Shown one piece after another: positions 16,439-23,274 of a stretch of 64,000 bases of DNA. Location of the stretch: contig NZ_FNCN01000011.1 of assembly GCF_900100605.1 (NCBI RefSeq), forward strand, positions 62,001 through 126,000, given 5' to 3'. Below the pieces are notes generated by a model. The model was not told the origin of the DNA. It saw nothing but the letters and a program-made list of their open reading frames with translations, and ran no database searches. Made by a program: the position numbers and the translations under genes. This stretch comes from Sinosporangium album (GTDB taxonomy: Bacteria; Actinomycetota; Actinomycetes; Streptosporangiales; Streptosporangiaceae). Within the stretch, counting starts at the first letter, position 1; each line of letters starts with the position of its first letter.

Positions 16439-17275
16439 CTACGTGAATGTATGCAGTTTGGTCTCATCCAGCTTCGACAGGTCCAAGCGGGCGGCGACCG
16501 CGTGGTGGTCGCTGTACCCCTCGGTGTCGACGAGCCAGTAGTCCTCGATCGCCGGGCGCAGAGCACCGGTCACGTGGATCTGGTCGACCCGGACCTTTCC
16601 GTTGACGCCTGTGTGGGCCCGCAGCTTCGGGTCGCCCCGCTGGTCGGCCACGTAGGCTCCGACGTCGGTCATGTCGGCCGCCTTCAGCACCCGCCCGACG
16701 ACGTCGTTGCCCTTCGGCGGCGCGTCCGGGGCGTCCGGGTCGGGCAGCAGGCAGCGCGAGGTCCGGTTGTAGGGGCGCACCTGGGACCAGTCGATCTCGT
16801 CATCCCCCATGGGGACGTGGTTGAAGTCCCCGCCCAGCAGCCCCAGGCCCTGCGGTTTGTGCGTCCTGGCCAGGACGGTCTGGGCCTCGATGGTGGCCTG
16901 CACTGCGCTGTAGCAGGACAACTGCGTTGAGACGACCGTCAGCGGGGCGGGCAGTCCCTCCATCTCGAACCACATGCCGGTGTACCCGTTGGCGAGTGTG
17001 TACCTGTTGCTCTCGTAAGCGATCCAGCGTGCCTTGTCCTGGCGCCATCCGACAGCGGTGTAGATCTTGGTCCGGGACCTGCCGACCTTCAACCGGAGCC
17101 CCAGCTCGCGCTCGGCCTGCGCGATGTGGCGCTGGTCCCCGTCCAACCACCCGCTGCACTCCTGCAAGAGCAGCAGGTCGGGGGCGACGCCCTGGATGAT
17201 CCTGGACAGGCCAGCCCATCTCCCGTCCAGATGGGAGCCGTGGAGAGTGTTCAAGCTCATGACCGTGATCTGCAT
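16439..17275 (-). CDS. Endonuclease/exonuclease/phosphatase (EEP) family protein
   Basis: A 278-residue EEP-fold metal hydrolase. Signs in order: VMSLNTLHG (first Asn), LLLQECSG (metal-binding Glu), LGGDFNHVP (D-x-N motif), and YSDHHAVAARL (S-D-H-x-x-V, the catalytic His). Members hydrolyse DNA, RNA ends, nucleotides or phospholipids. No secretion signal is present, so it acts in the cytoplasm. It lies 137 bases before the thymidylate-synthase-like gene on the same strand and may belong to the same unit, acting on a nucleotide or nucleic acid substrate. Confidence 0.85.
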   Translation of the reverse strand: MQITVMSLNTLHGSHLDGRWAGLSRIIQGVAPDLLLLQECSGWLDGDQRHIAQAERELGLRLKVGRSRTKIYTAVGWRQDKARWIAYESNRYTLANGYTGMWFEMEGLPAPLTVVSTQLSCYSAVQATIEAQTVLARTHKPQGLGLLGGDFNHVPMGDDEIDWSQVRPYNRTSRCLLPDPDAPDAPPKGNDVVGRVLKAADMTDVGAYVADQRGDPKLRAHTGVNGKVRVDQIHVTGALRPAIEDYWLVDTEGYSDHHAVAARLDLSKLDETKLHTFT

Positions 17276-17370
17276 AGGTGCCCAGTCCTTTCAGTCCTGT
17301 GGTGTGGTGGGGCGGCGCCGTCGCCACGCGGGGGGTGCACGGCCTTTGGGCGGCGCTCGACGGGTGGGTC

Positions 17371-17402
17371 GCGGAGCCCCCGGAGGCCGCCGAGGGCTCC
17401 GC
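17371..17402. terminator. 9-bp stem-loop upstream of the EEP gene
   Basis: GCGGAGCCC pairs with GGGCTCCGC across a 14-base GC-rich loop. It lies between the zinc-ribbon gene and the EEP gene, both on the minus strand, and could reduce read-through into the operon. Confidence 0.4.
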
Positions 17403-17501
17403 CGTTCAACAAGGCGAAGCGTCAACGCGGTGCCGGCATACATCCCCTTCCTTGCGCCTGGCAGGGCCCTGGTGGGTGAGCCCCCCTCGCCGGGGCTCAA
17501 C

Positions 17502-17642
17502 TCAGTAGCTGAGGGCTTGCACGCAGGTCGGGCAGTTCGTGGCCATCTCGTGCTTGTAGATCTTCACGATGGTCTGACAACCGGAGCAGATCCGGGCTCT
17601 GAACTTGCCGCCGTCGTCCTCTCCCTCGTCCCCGATGTGCAT
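17502..17642 (-). CDS. Small zinc-ribbon protein, 46 residues
   Basis: A 46-residue protein starting MHIGDEGEDDGGKF with two C-x2-C knuckles (ICSGCQTI and NCPTCVQAL) 16-20 residues apart, so it should fold around one zinc. GGGGGAG lies 4-5 bases before the ATG. It has no known family that I can name. It sits before the EEP gene and may be co-regulated with the nucleotide operon. Confidence 0.65.
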   Translation of the reverse strand: MHIGDEGEDDGGKFRARICSGCQTIVKIYKHEMATNCPTCVQALSY

Positions 17643-17773
17643 GCGCTCCCCCCTTCCCGGTGCAAAGGCTTCCGGTAATCGCTTCGCAGGCACCTGCCCA
17701 GGTCCCTGAACCGGGGCAGGAGACCTGGCCTCCCATGCCTGGCGAGCACGGGTCACGCCGCAGGCAGTGTTCT

Positions 17774-17808
17774 CATCCGGTAGGCGGATCTGATCCGCCT
17801 ACCGGATG
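17774..17808. terminator. 16-bp perfect stem with 3-base loop
   Basis: CATCCGGTAGGCGGAT pairs perfectly with its complement around CTG. It lies just downstream of the minus-strand gene ending at 17887 and upstream of the zinc-ribbon gene, so it cleanly separates two transcription units. Confidence 0.75.
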
Positions 17809-17886
17809 CAGGTGACCGGACAACGTGCTTCCCCGCCGGTCACGGGACATACGAGGCCGAGGGGCCTCTGATGAAAAAGGGACTCT

Positions 17887-18495
17887 CTACGCAGGCCGCA
17901 GGTCGTGCAGCCGGACTATGAGCTGGGTGGCCAGCGCCGAGCGCACCAGGTCGGTCCACTCCAGCGAGACGAACACGTTGTGCTCCCCGGTGTGGACCGC
18001 CCGCCCACCGGGGCCGGGCGCGAACATGTCGGCCAGCACGGCCGAGGGCTCGGCAGAGGCCGCTGTGTAGACCTCCCCGGACTTGCGGAGCTGCGGGCAG
18101 GAGGCCAGCGACTCCGGAATGCAGTGTCGGCAGGTGGCCGGAGCGCTGGTGTGGTGCCCGTCGCCCAACTGCCGGTAGGCGGTCTCGGTGATGATCCAGG
18201 GGAGGCGGCCGTCCGGATCGATTGCCGGTTGGCCGCACACCTGGCACAAGCCTTTGACCATGCAACGCCACTGCCTCGCGGTGTTCATGAAGCGCCACTG
18301 CGGCTGCCCCCTGCGGTTTCCCCGCACACGGGCGCGCAGCACACCGAGCGCCCAGTCGGTGCCGCGCGGGTTGGGATAGGACAGGTACGGCTCCTGCATG
18401 GCGCTGCGCCGGAAGGCTAGGTGCTGGGGAACGGCCTCTTCGGAGTAGGCGATCACATGGGGAACCCGCAGGGCGGTTTGCACGGCGGCGGTCAT
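17887..18495 (-). CDS. Uncharacterised Cys-rich protein, 202 residues
   Basis: A 202-residue protein that I cannot assign. It contains CMVKGLCQVCGQPAID and ATCRHCIPESLASCPQL, i.e. two clusters of C-x2-C type that suggest a metal-binding or HNH-like treble-clef core, flanked by WIITETAYRQL and a C-terminal segment with HNVFVSLEWTDLVRSAL. It is the third gene of a tightly overlapped three-gene unit (19027 to 17887), the ATG sharing ATGA with the gene before. Such small sets often travel with XRE/DUF5753 regulators in actinomycetes. No function is proposed. Confidence 0.65.
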   Translation of the reverse strand: MTAAVQTALRVPHVIAYSEEAVPQHLAFRRSAMQEPYLSYPNPRGTDWALGVLRARVRGNRRGQPQWRFMNTARQWRCMVKGLCQVCGQPAIDPDGRLPWIITETAYRQLGDGHHTSAPATCRHCIPESLASCPQLRKSGEVYTAASAEPSAVLADMFAPGPGGRAVHTGEHNVFVSLEWTDLVRSALATQLIVRLHDLRPA

Positions 18496-18671
18496 GAGGA
18501 TCGCCAGGTCCGGGCGATCCGCGCGGCGATGCAGGCCAACTCCAGTCCTCGGAAGGTGTCGGAGGCCGCAGCGGGCGGCGCGTCGGCCGAGTCGCCCTGC
18601 CAGCGGGCCTCCCACGTGCCGGACTCCTGTCCGCTGACGTGGAACTCGGGGATCTCGCGGGCGGGACTCAC
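18492..18671 (-). CDS. Small uncharacterised protein, 59 residues
   Basis: A GTG-started frame of 59 residues whose start overlaps the preceding stop (GTGA) and whose stop overlaps the next start (ATGA). The double 4-base overlap is the best evidence that it is real. The sequence PEFHVSGQESGTWEARW is followed by a helical end, LELACIAARIARTW. No family is recognised. Confidence 0.55.
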   Translation of the reverse strand: MSPAREIPEFHVSGQESGTWEARWQGDSADAPPAAASDTFRGLELACIAARIARTWRSS

Positions 18672-19027
18672 GCCGGCCCCGCGATCATCGACGAGCGGAT
18701 CAGGCGGGGGATGTCCCCGATGTCCTCGGGGCGCACCATGAACAGCTTGTTGCCCTGGGGCGGCAGTGTGACCAGGTAGTGGCGGCTGTGCGCCCCGACC
18801 GCGACCTTGGCCAGCTCCCACCCGTGACCGTCGGTGACGTCCAGCTCCTCGGGCAGGGGGCGGCCGTTGGGGGAAGGATTCGGCCGGGTCGGGGTCGCGG
18901 TGAACCCTTCGGCGTGCAGGAGGGCACGGACCGGTTCCAGCGGGCTGGCGTGCTGACCGGCCTCCCCCTCGGTGGTCTGCCGTTGGGCGGGGACCTCGCG
19001 GGGGTTCGCGGTGTGTGCTGAGGTCAT
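18668..19027 (-). CDS. Uncharacterised protein, 119 residues
   Basis: First gene of the three-gene overlapped unit. It has a polar, probably disordered N-terminus followed by a small domain (ELDVTDGHGWELAKVAVG, then HYLVTLPPQGNKLFMVRP). No motif is recognised. It is the upstream neighbour of an XRE/DUF5753 gene on the same strand, 62 bases away. It may encode a partner of the two downstream proteins. Confidence 0.6.
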   Translation of the reverse strand: MTSAHTANPREVPAQRQTTEGEAGQHASPLEPVRALLHAEGFTATPTRPNPSPNGRPLPEELDVTDGHGWELAKVAVGAHSRHYLVTLPPQGNKLFMVRPEDIGDIPRLIRSSMIAGPA

Positions 19028-19089
19028 GCAGACGACGGTAGAAGCGGGCGACTACAGGGCTCTACAAACTTGCGGATACTTGCAGCCAC

Positions 19090-19950
19090 TCACTCAAGTG
19101 CGTCCATCGCTGCCTTGATTAGGACCCTCGCCGACCGTCCGAAAACCGCTATCTCGTGGAGCCGCATGAATGCCTCGACATACATTGCGATCTCTCGCGG
19201 CTGCGTAATTGTCAGAAACCCGGAGACCAGCTCCACATTGGCCTGAGCATTGTCAAAGACGTAGAAGCTCTCCACCGGCCAGCGGCCTGCACGTTCGACA
19301 TCTGGTGGAATCACCCCCAAGGAGACCGATGGGAGCGACATCGCCTCCAAAAGGTGGCCAAGCTGGCCGATCATGACTTCTTGGCCGCCACGGCGGTACT
19401 TCAGGGCCGCTGCTTCCAAGATGAACACGAAACGGTGGTTGCCCTCATACAGGATGTGCTGGCGGGCCATGCGTTCGGCAACGGCATCTGCAACGTCATC
19501 GACAGCCACGCGCCTAGTGCTGCGGATGGCCTCTAGCGTGGCCGTGGTGTAGCCGGTCGTTTGCAGCAGCCCGGGAATGACGTCTTGGCAGTAGGAGCGA
19601 TAGAGCGTTGTCCGCTCATACAGCTCCCGAACTGCCACGTTGAGGCGGGTCAGGCCGGCCTTCTCCGCCCTCCGCCAATCCAGCCAGGCAGAATCCACCG
19701 CTCGCAGTTCAGCGATTAACTCGGCCAGTTGACCAGGAACACCGCATGCCTGCACCCAGGCGGCAAGGTCGGGTTCCGACGGCTGCTTCTTACCATGCTC
19801 GATACGGGAGGTCTTGGCCTCGTGCCACCCCGCTTTGGCCGCCAGCGCCCGAGCGGTCAGGCCCGCGTCAAGCCGCAGCTCGCGCAGTTTGGAAGCAAGC
19901 GCGAACCTGGCTGCCTGAGCGCTGGAGCTAGCCGAATGTGAGGTGGACAT
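19090..19950 (-). CDS. XRE-type helix-turn-helix regulator with DUF5753 domain
   Basis: A 286-residue regulator. The N-terminal HTH is ASKLRELRLDAGLTARALA followed by AKAGWHEAKTSRIEHGKK. The C-terminal DUF5753 domain has YRSYCQDVIPGLLQTTGYT and RMARQHIL, plus the closing FMRLHEIAVFG. Such proteins are abundant in filamentous actinomycetes and are normally encoded next to a small DUF397 or DUF6879 protein that they control. The gene for a DUF6879-like partner lies just upstream on the same strand. Confidence 0.9.
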   Translation of the reverse strand: MSTSHSASSSAQAARFALASKLRELRLDAGLTARALAAKAGWHEAKTSRIEHGKKQPSEPDLAAWVQACGVPGQLAELIAELRAVDSAWLDWRRAEKAGLTRLNVAVRELYERTTLYRSYCQDVIPGLLQTTGYTTATLEAIRSTRRVAVDDVADAVAERMARQHILYEGNHRFVFILEAAALKYRRGGQEVMIGQLGHLLEAMSLPSVSLGVIPPDVERAGRWPVESFYVFDNAQANVELVSGFLTITQPREIAMYVEAFMRLHEIAVFGRSARVLIKAAMDALE

Positions 19951-19980
19951 GGATCTGCATTCACTGGGTCAGGTGTGCAA

Positions 19981-20481
19981 TCAGATCCGGTACTCCGAAT
20001 GATCGACGGCCCGATCCCAAGCAGATGCGAAGGCCGTGGCGCAGAGCTTCACAGTCGCCGGATCTTCGCTCTCGTCGTTTGAGACCCAAGTTCCATCCCC
20101 GGCGAAGTGGCAGAACTGGACCATTCGATCATCGAAGATCCATACGTCGTTTCCGGGCAGAGCGAGATCAGAGACCGCGCGCCTTGGGAGCCACTTGATC
20201 GCTTCTCCGGCAGCCAAGTTGACCGTCGGGGTCACCGCATGCTCAAAGGAGATGTAGGTGCTGACCGGCTCTGAGATGATGCGGACCCGCCTCATGAGCA
20301 CTCCGCGCTCCACTGCGGTCTTGGCGATGTTCGTCCAGTCGGCATACAGCCGAGCCGCCTCGGCAAGGTCCCCTGCCTCCCAAGCCAGGTATCCGGGATC
20401 AGCGGTCATGTATTGATCGCGCATCTCCAACTTGAAGGCCGTGCGCTCACATGAGGCCAGGAGTTCGCTGAAGTCCGCCAC
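19981..20481 (-). CDS. DUF6879-like protein
   Basis: A 166-residue protein, GTG start with GGAGG 6 bases upstream. The sequence FSELLASCERTAFKLEMRDQ, with RVRIISEPVSTYISFEH, WLPRR and DVWIFDDRMVQFCHF, follows the pattern of the actinobacterial DUF6879 family, which is paired with DUF5753 regulators. Function is unknown; the pairs behave like regulator/partner or toxin-antitoxin-like units in some studies. It overlaps the end of the small gene upstream by 35 bases. Confidence 0.75.
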   Translation of the reverse strand: MADFSELLASCERTAFKLEMRDQYMTADPGYLAWEAGDLAEAARLYADWTNIAKTAVERGVLMRRVRIISEPVSTYISFEHAVTPTVNLAAGEAIKWLPRRAVSDLALPGNDVWIFDDRMVQFCHFAGDGTWVSNDESEDPATVKLCATAFASAWDRAVDHSEYRI

Positions 20482-20698
20482 GGCATGCCTCCATGATGAT
20501 CTCAACCATGCGCTCCGGAAGGCGCACGACCGACTCGGTGTCCAGGATCGGGCTCTTCGCCTCGACCATTGCCAGTATCTCCGGGTCCGTCACGGTCTCT
20601 CCTTGGAAGTAGAAGTCACCTGTCACGGGGTCCCTGAAGACCGCAGGGCAGTTGTTGCCTGGATTCTGGGGGTCCTTGCCGTAGAACGCTATCGCCAT
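20447..20698 (-). CDS. Small conserved-looking protein, 83 residues
   Basis: An 83-residue protein beginning MAIAFYGKDPQNPGNNCPAV, followed by a beta-rich middle (FRDPVTGDFYFQGETV) and a helical end (RLPERMVEIIMEACRGG). Proteins of this look accompany DUF6879/DUF5753 genes in Streptomyces-like genomes. Its 3-prime end overlaps the DUF6879-like gene in another frame, an unusual 35-base overlap that suggests coupled translation. No biochemical function can be given. Confidence 0.65.
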   Translation of the reverse strand: MAIAFYGKDPQNPGNNCPAVFRDPVTGDFYFQGETVTDPEILAMVEAKSPILDTESVVRLPERMVEIIMEACRGGLQRTPGLM

Positions 20699-20800
20699 GG
20701 TCGTCTCCCATGTTTGGGGTTTGCGACTCCTTGCGCACACGAAGCTTGCGCGCGTAGAGCGTAGGAGTCAAGGACTGCGAGCCGGATCGGCTCACGGAGG

Positions 20801-21304
20801 TCAGTGCGCGATCATCATCCTTCGCGCGTCAACAACTTCACTCGCCGAAGGAGCCTGCTCGTTGATCGGCAGGGCCGCCCACACGAGGCGTTCGTGTCCA
20901 GCACCGAGCGACCTGGTTGACCATCTGCCGCCGCATAGCAGCGAGATGAGATGCAGGCCCCTTCCGCCTTCATCGAAGTCCCCTGGCTCGACGCCGAGCC
21001 GTGGCATATCCGAGAACGAGCCGGGGTCGCGAACCTCCACGATGAGCAGATCGTCCGAGGCAAGGAGCCGCAGCGTCACAGAGGCACGCGATGTGCCTCT
21101 GTTTGCGTGGAGCACGGAGTTGGTCACCAGCTCGGAGACGATCAGCAGGATGTCGTCCTTGCGGGGATGGTCGCGGCCGACGATGTCCAGCGCGACCTGT
21201 CGTGCCGCACCGACCGATGCTGGCAACTTCGCCAAGACGACTTCTCCCAGGAGCTTCTCGCTCCAGCAGGTATGCCCGCTTTTGATGGCTCTCACCTCGC
21301 TCAT
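20801..21304 (-). CDS. ATP-binding protein of the RsbW/anti-sigma histidine-kinase-like fold
   Basis: A 167-residue GHKL ATPase domain alone: N-box DDILLIVSELVTNSVLHA, G1 box VEVRDPGSFSDMP, G2 box GGRGLHLISLL and a C-terminal W-x-x-L end. Single-domain proteins of this kind are anti-sigma or regulatory kinases, very numerous in streptomycetes, and typically accompany XRE/DUF5753 genes. It is divergent from the second XRE gene. The start at MSEVRAI is chosen for family length; frames further upstream are polar filler. Confidence 0.85.
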   Translation of the reverse strand: MSEVRAIKSGHTCWSEKLLGEVVLAKLPASVGAARQVALDIVGRDHPRKDDILLIVSELVTNSVLHANRGTSRASVTLRLLASDDLLIVEVRDPGSFSDMPRLGVEPGDFDEGGRGLHLISLLCGGRWSTRSLGAGHERLVWAALPINEQAPSASEVVDARRMMIAH

Positions 21305-21455
21305 CCACTTTGCCCTGGACGAGATCACCACAAGATCTCTCAAGTGCTGTGTGGTTCCTCCAGTGGCATGCTCCCGTTCCTCCGGAGCTAGTGCCCAGAG
21401 TGCCTTCTGAGTAGTACTTTCTACAGAAGAGCGGCTGTACACTCACGCGACAGAT

Positions 21456-21476
21456 CTACAACACAAGTGTGTGTAG
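21456..21476. promoter_or_regulatory. Imperfect inverted repeat CTACA...TGTAG, possible operator
   Basis: CTACA and TGTAG arms with CACA/TGTG inner symmetry lie in the 215-base region between the divergent GHKL ATPase gene and the XRE/DUF5753 gene, about 45 bases before the latter. It is a candidate autoregulatory site. Confidence 0.35.
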
Positions 21477-21519
21477 TAGCTGTGTTGTCACGTAGCGCAG
21501 ATGTGACGGAGATGCGTGG

Positions 21520-22344
21520 ATGGCGTCAAACGAGCTGGACCCGGCCTCAAGCCCGCTCGCCCTGTTCGGGGCCGAGCTGCGCAGAATCCGGTCCGCCCAG
21601 AACCTCACACTGGAGCAGCTCGCCGAGAGGATCATGTTCAGCCCGAGTCTGGTGGGGGCGATCGAGCGGGCCACCCGCCGTCCCGGCCGCGACTTCGTCG
21701 AGCGCTGCGAGGAGGAGCTGGGACTGTCAGGTGAGTTGATACGCCTGTGGCCGCTGATCTCAAAGGAGTCCAGCCCGAAGTGGTTCCGATCATGGACGAG
21801 GATCGAGCAGGAGGCCCGTACGCTTCGGACCTGGGAGCCCCTGCTGGTCCCCGGCCTGCTCCAGACCCCCGGCTACGCCCGTGCGGTCCTCAGCGGCGAA
21901 CCCGGTGTGTCTATGGAGCGGGTGGAGGAGATGCTGGAGGCCCGCTTGCAGCGGCAGATCCTGTTCCAGCGCCAGACCCCTCCCATGTTCCAGGCACTGA
22001 TAGACGAGAGTGTGCTCCACCGCCCCATAGGCGGCGCGGAGGTGATGCGGCAGCAGCTCGAACACCTGCTGAAGCAGATGGCGCATCCCCGGATCACGAT
22101 CCAGGTCGTACCTTTGGCCGTGGGGTCGACCACCGGTCTGCTCGGCGGATTCGTCATCGCGCAGCTCGGCGGCGCGCATGACGCCGTATACCTGGAGACC
22201 GCCAACAACGGGCAGGTGACCGATCGCATGGACGATGTCGATGCCGTTAGTCTCAGGTACGACGCGATCCGCGCGTGGGCACACCCCCTGCACGTCTCAG
22301 AGAACGTGATACGCGAGATGTTGGTGAAGTATGAAAATCGATGA
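21520..22344 (+). CDS. XRE-type helix-turn-helix regulator with DUF5753 domain
   Basis: A 274-residue regulator. HTH: FGAELRRIRSAQNLTLEQLA then ERIMFSPSLVGAIERATR. DUF5753: RTWEPLLVPGLLQTPGYARA, LFQRQTPPMFQALIDESVLH, ITIQVVPL and the closing WAHPLHVSENVIREML. It overlaps the DUF397 gene by 14 bases, the standard regulator/partner arrangement in sporulating actinomycetes (as in WhiJ-like systems). It probably binds DNA in a way modified by the small partner. Confidence 0.92.
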   Translation: MASNELDPASSPLALFGAELRRIRSAQNLTLEQLAERIMFSPSLVGAIERATRRPGRDFVERCEEELGLSGELIRLWPLISKESSPKWFRSWTRIEQEARTLRTWEPLLVPGLLQTPGYARAVLSGEPGVSMERVEEMLEARLQRQILFQRQTPPMFQALIDESVLHRPIGGAEVMRQQLEHLLKQMAHPRITIQVVPLAVGSTTGLLGGFVIAQLGGAHDAVYLETANNGQVTDRMDDVDAVSLRYDAIRAWAHPLHVSENVIREMLVKYENR

Positions 22345-22543
22345 CGAGCTGGCCAAAGCCGTATGGCGCAAGGCCGCCAAGTCCGGCTCGAACGGCGGGA
22401 ACTGCCTCGAAGTCGCCCCCTTGTCCGGCGGCAGGGTCGGCATTCGGGACACTGAGGCTCCGGAGAGGGCGCCCTTCGTGGTCAGCGCCGGCGTCTGGGA
22501 CGCCTTCATCGACGGGGCCAAGCGCGGAGAGTTCGACTTCTAA
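22331..22543 (+). CDS. DUF397 protein
   Basis: A 70-residue DUF397 protein: WRKAAKSGSNGGNCLEVA and the end APFVVSAGVWDAFIDGAKRG match the family pattern (W-x-K-S-S-x-S-x-x-x-G-x-C-V-E-V and a W-x-x-F close). These proteins partner the XRE/DUF5753 regulator encoded before them. Translational coupling is evident from the 14-base overlap. Confidence 0.92.
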   Translation: MKIDDELAKAVWRKAAKSGSNGGNCLEVAPLSGGRVGIRDTEAPERAPFVVSAGVWDAFIDGAKRGEFDF

Positions 22544-22567
22544 GTCTCATCCCGGTGGATGAAGGAG

Positions 22568-22591
22568 GACCCCTGCACATGTGCAGGGGTC
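22568..22591 (+). terminator. Perfect 24-base palindrome after the DUF397 gene
   Basis: GACCCCTGCACA meets its exact complement with no loop bases, followed by TTCTC. It lies 25 bases after the DUF397 stop and before the tRNA genes of the opposite strand. Confidence 0.75.
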
Positions 22592-22867
22592 TTCTCGCAG
22601 GACGGTGCTGATCATTGGCGCATGTCCGCCATCTGGCAGGCAAGGCACTCGCTCTTCTGCCCTTGCAGGCGTGCTCGCCGACTGGAGTGAACGCACCGAG
22701 CTTTGTAGATCAACCTCGCTAGGGGTCAGCACAAAGTCAGCACCGGGGCGGAGAAGTACCGCAAACAACCACAAACAACGAGAAGCCCCAGACTCCCGGC
22801 TGCTGCCGTGAGCTGGGGCTATGCCGCCTGTTTGACCAGGTCAGCCCAGGTCTGCTATGGAACCTGG

Positions 22868-22939
22868 TGGGCGATACTGGGATTGAACCAGTGGCCTCTA
22901 CCGTGTCAAGGTAGCGCTCTCCCACTGAGCTAATCGCCC
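22868..22939 (-). tRNA. tRNA-Val, anticodon GAC
   Basis: On the minus strand GGGCGAT pairs with ATCGCCC. The D-loop AGCTCAGTGGGAGAGC, the anticodon loop reading TTGACAC with GAC, and the T-loop GGTTCAATCCC are all present; discriminator A. The 3-prime end faces the accessory region on the left, a usual attachment-site position for integrative elements. Confidence 0.95.
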
Positions 22940-22956
22940 TTGTTGAACAACATCAG

Positions 22957-23027
22957 AGGTGGAGACGGGATTTGAACCCGTGTAGACGGCTTTGCAGGCC
23001 GCTGCCTCGCCTCTCGGCCACTCCACC
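22957..23027 (-). tRNA. tRNA-Cys, anticodon GCA
   Basis: Acceptor GGTGGAG/CTCCACC, D-loop TGGCCGAGAGGC, anticodon loop with GCA inside CTGCAAA, T-loop GGTTCAAATCC, discriminator U as expected for tRNA-Cys. The 71-base gene is second in the Gly-Cys-Val cluster. Confidence 0.95.
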
Positions 23028-23059
23028 GGGCGAGGCCTCACCTCTGCAAGGCCTCTCCG

Positions 23060-23132
23060 AGCGGACGACGGGATTCGAACCCGCGACCCTCACCTTGGCA
23101 AGGTGATGCTCTACCAACTGAGCCACGTCCGC
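23060..23132 (-). tRNA. tRNA-Gly, anticodon GCC
   Basis: Acceptor GCGGACG/CGTCCGC, D-loop GGCTCAGTTGGTAGAGC, anticodon loop TTGCCAA with GCC, T-loop GGTTCGAATCC, discriminator U. It is the promoter-proximal tRNA of the cluster on the minus strand. Confidence 0.95.
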
Positions 23133-23241
23133 GTGTCTGCCGGTTGCCCGGCCTCACGCAGTGAACTCTAGCGAATCTGGGGCCACTACCCAAACCGGAG
23201 CGGGTGGGTGGCTCTGGAGAAGGCGAAAGTAAGGAGCTAAC

Positions 23242-23274
23242 ATGCCTTACGGAAGTGACCATGGAGGAAAGTGA
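23242..23274 (+). promoter_or_regulatory. Possible 10-residue leader ORF before hutH
   Basis: AAGGAG stands 5 bases before an ATG that opens MPYGSDHGGK and stops at TGA, sharing GTGA with the GTG start of hutH. It contains one His codon. It may couple translation or sense ribosome progress; the ORF also carries the hutH ribosome site within its last codons. Confidence 0.35.
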
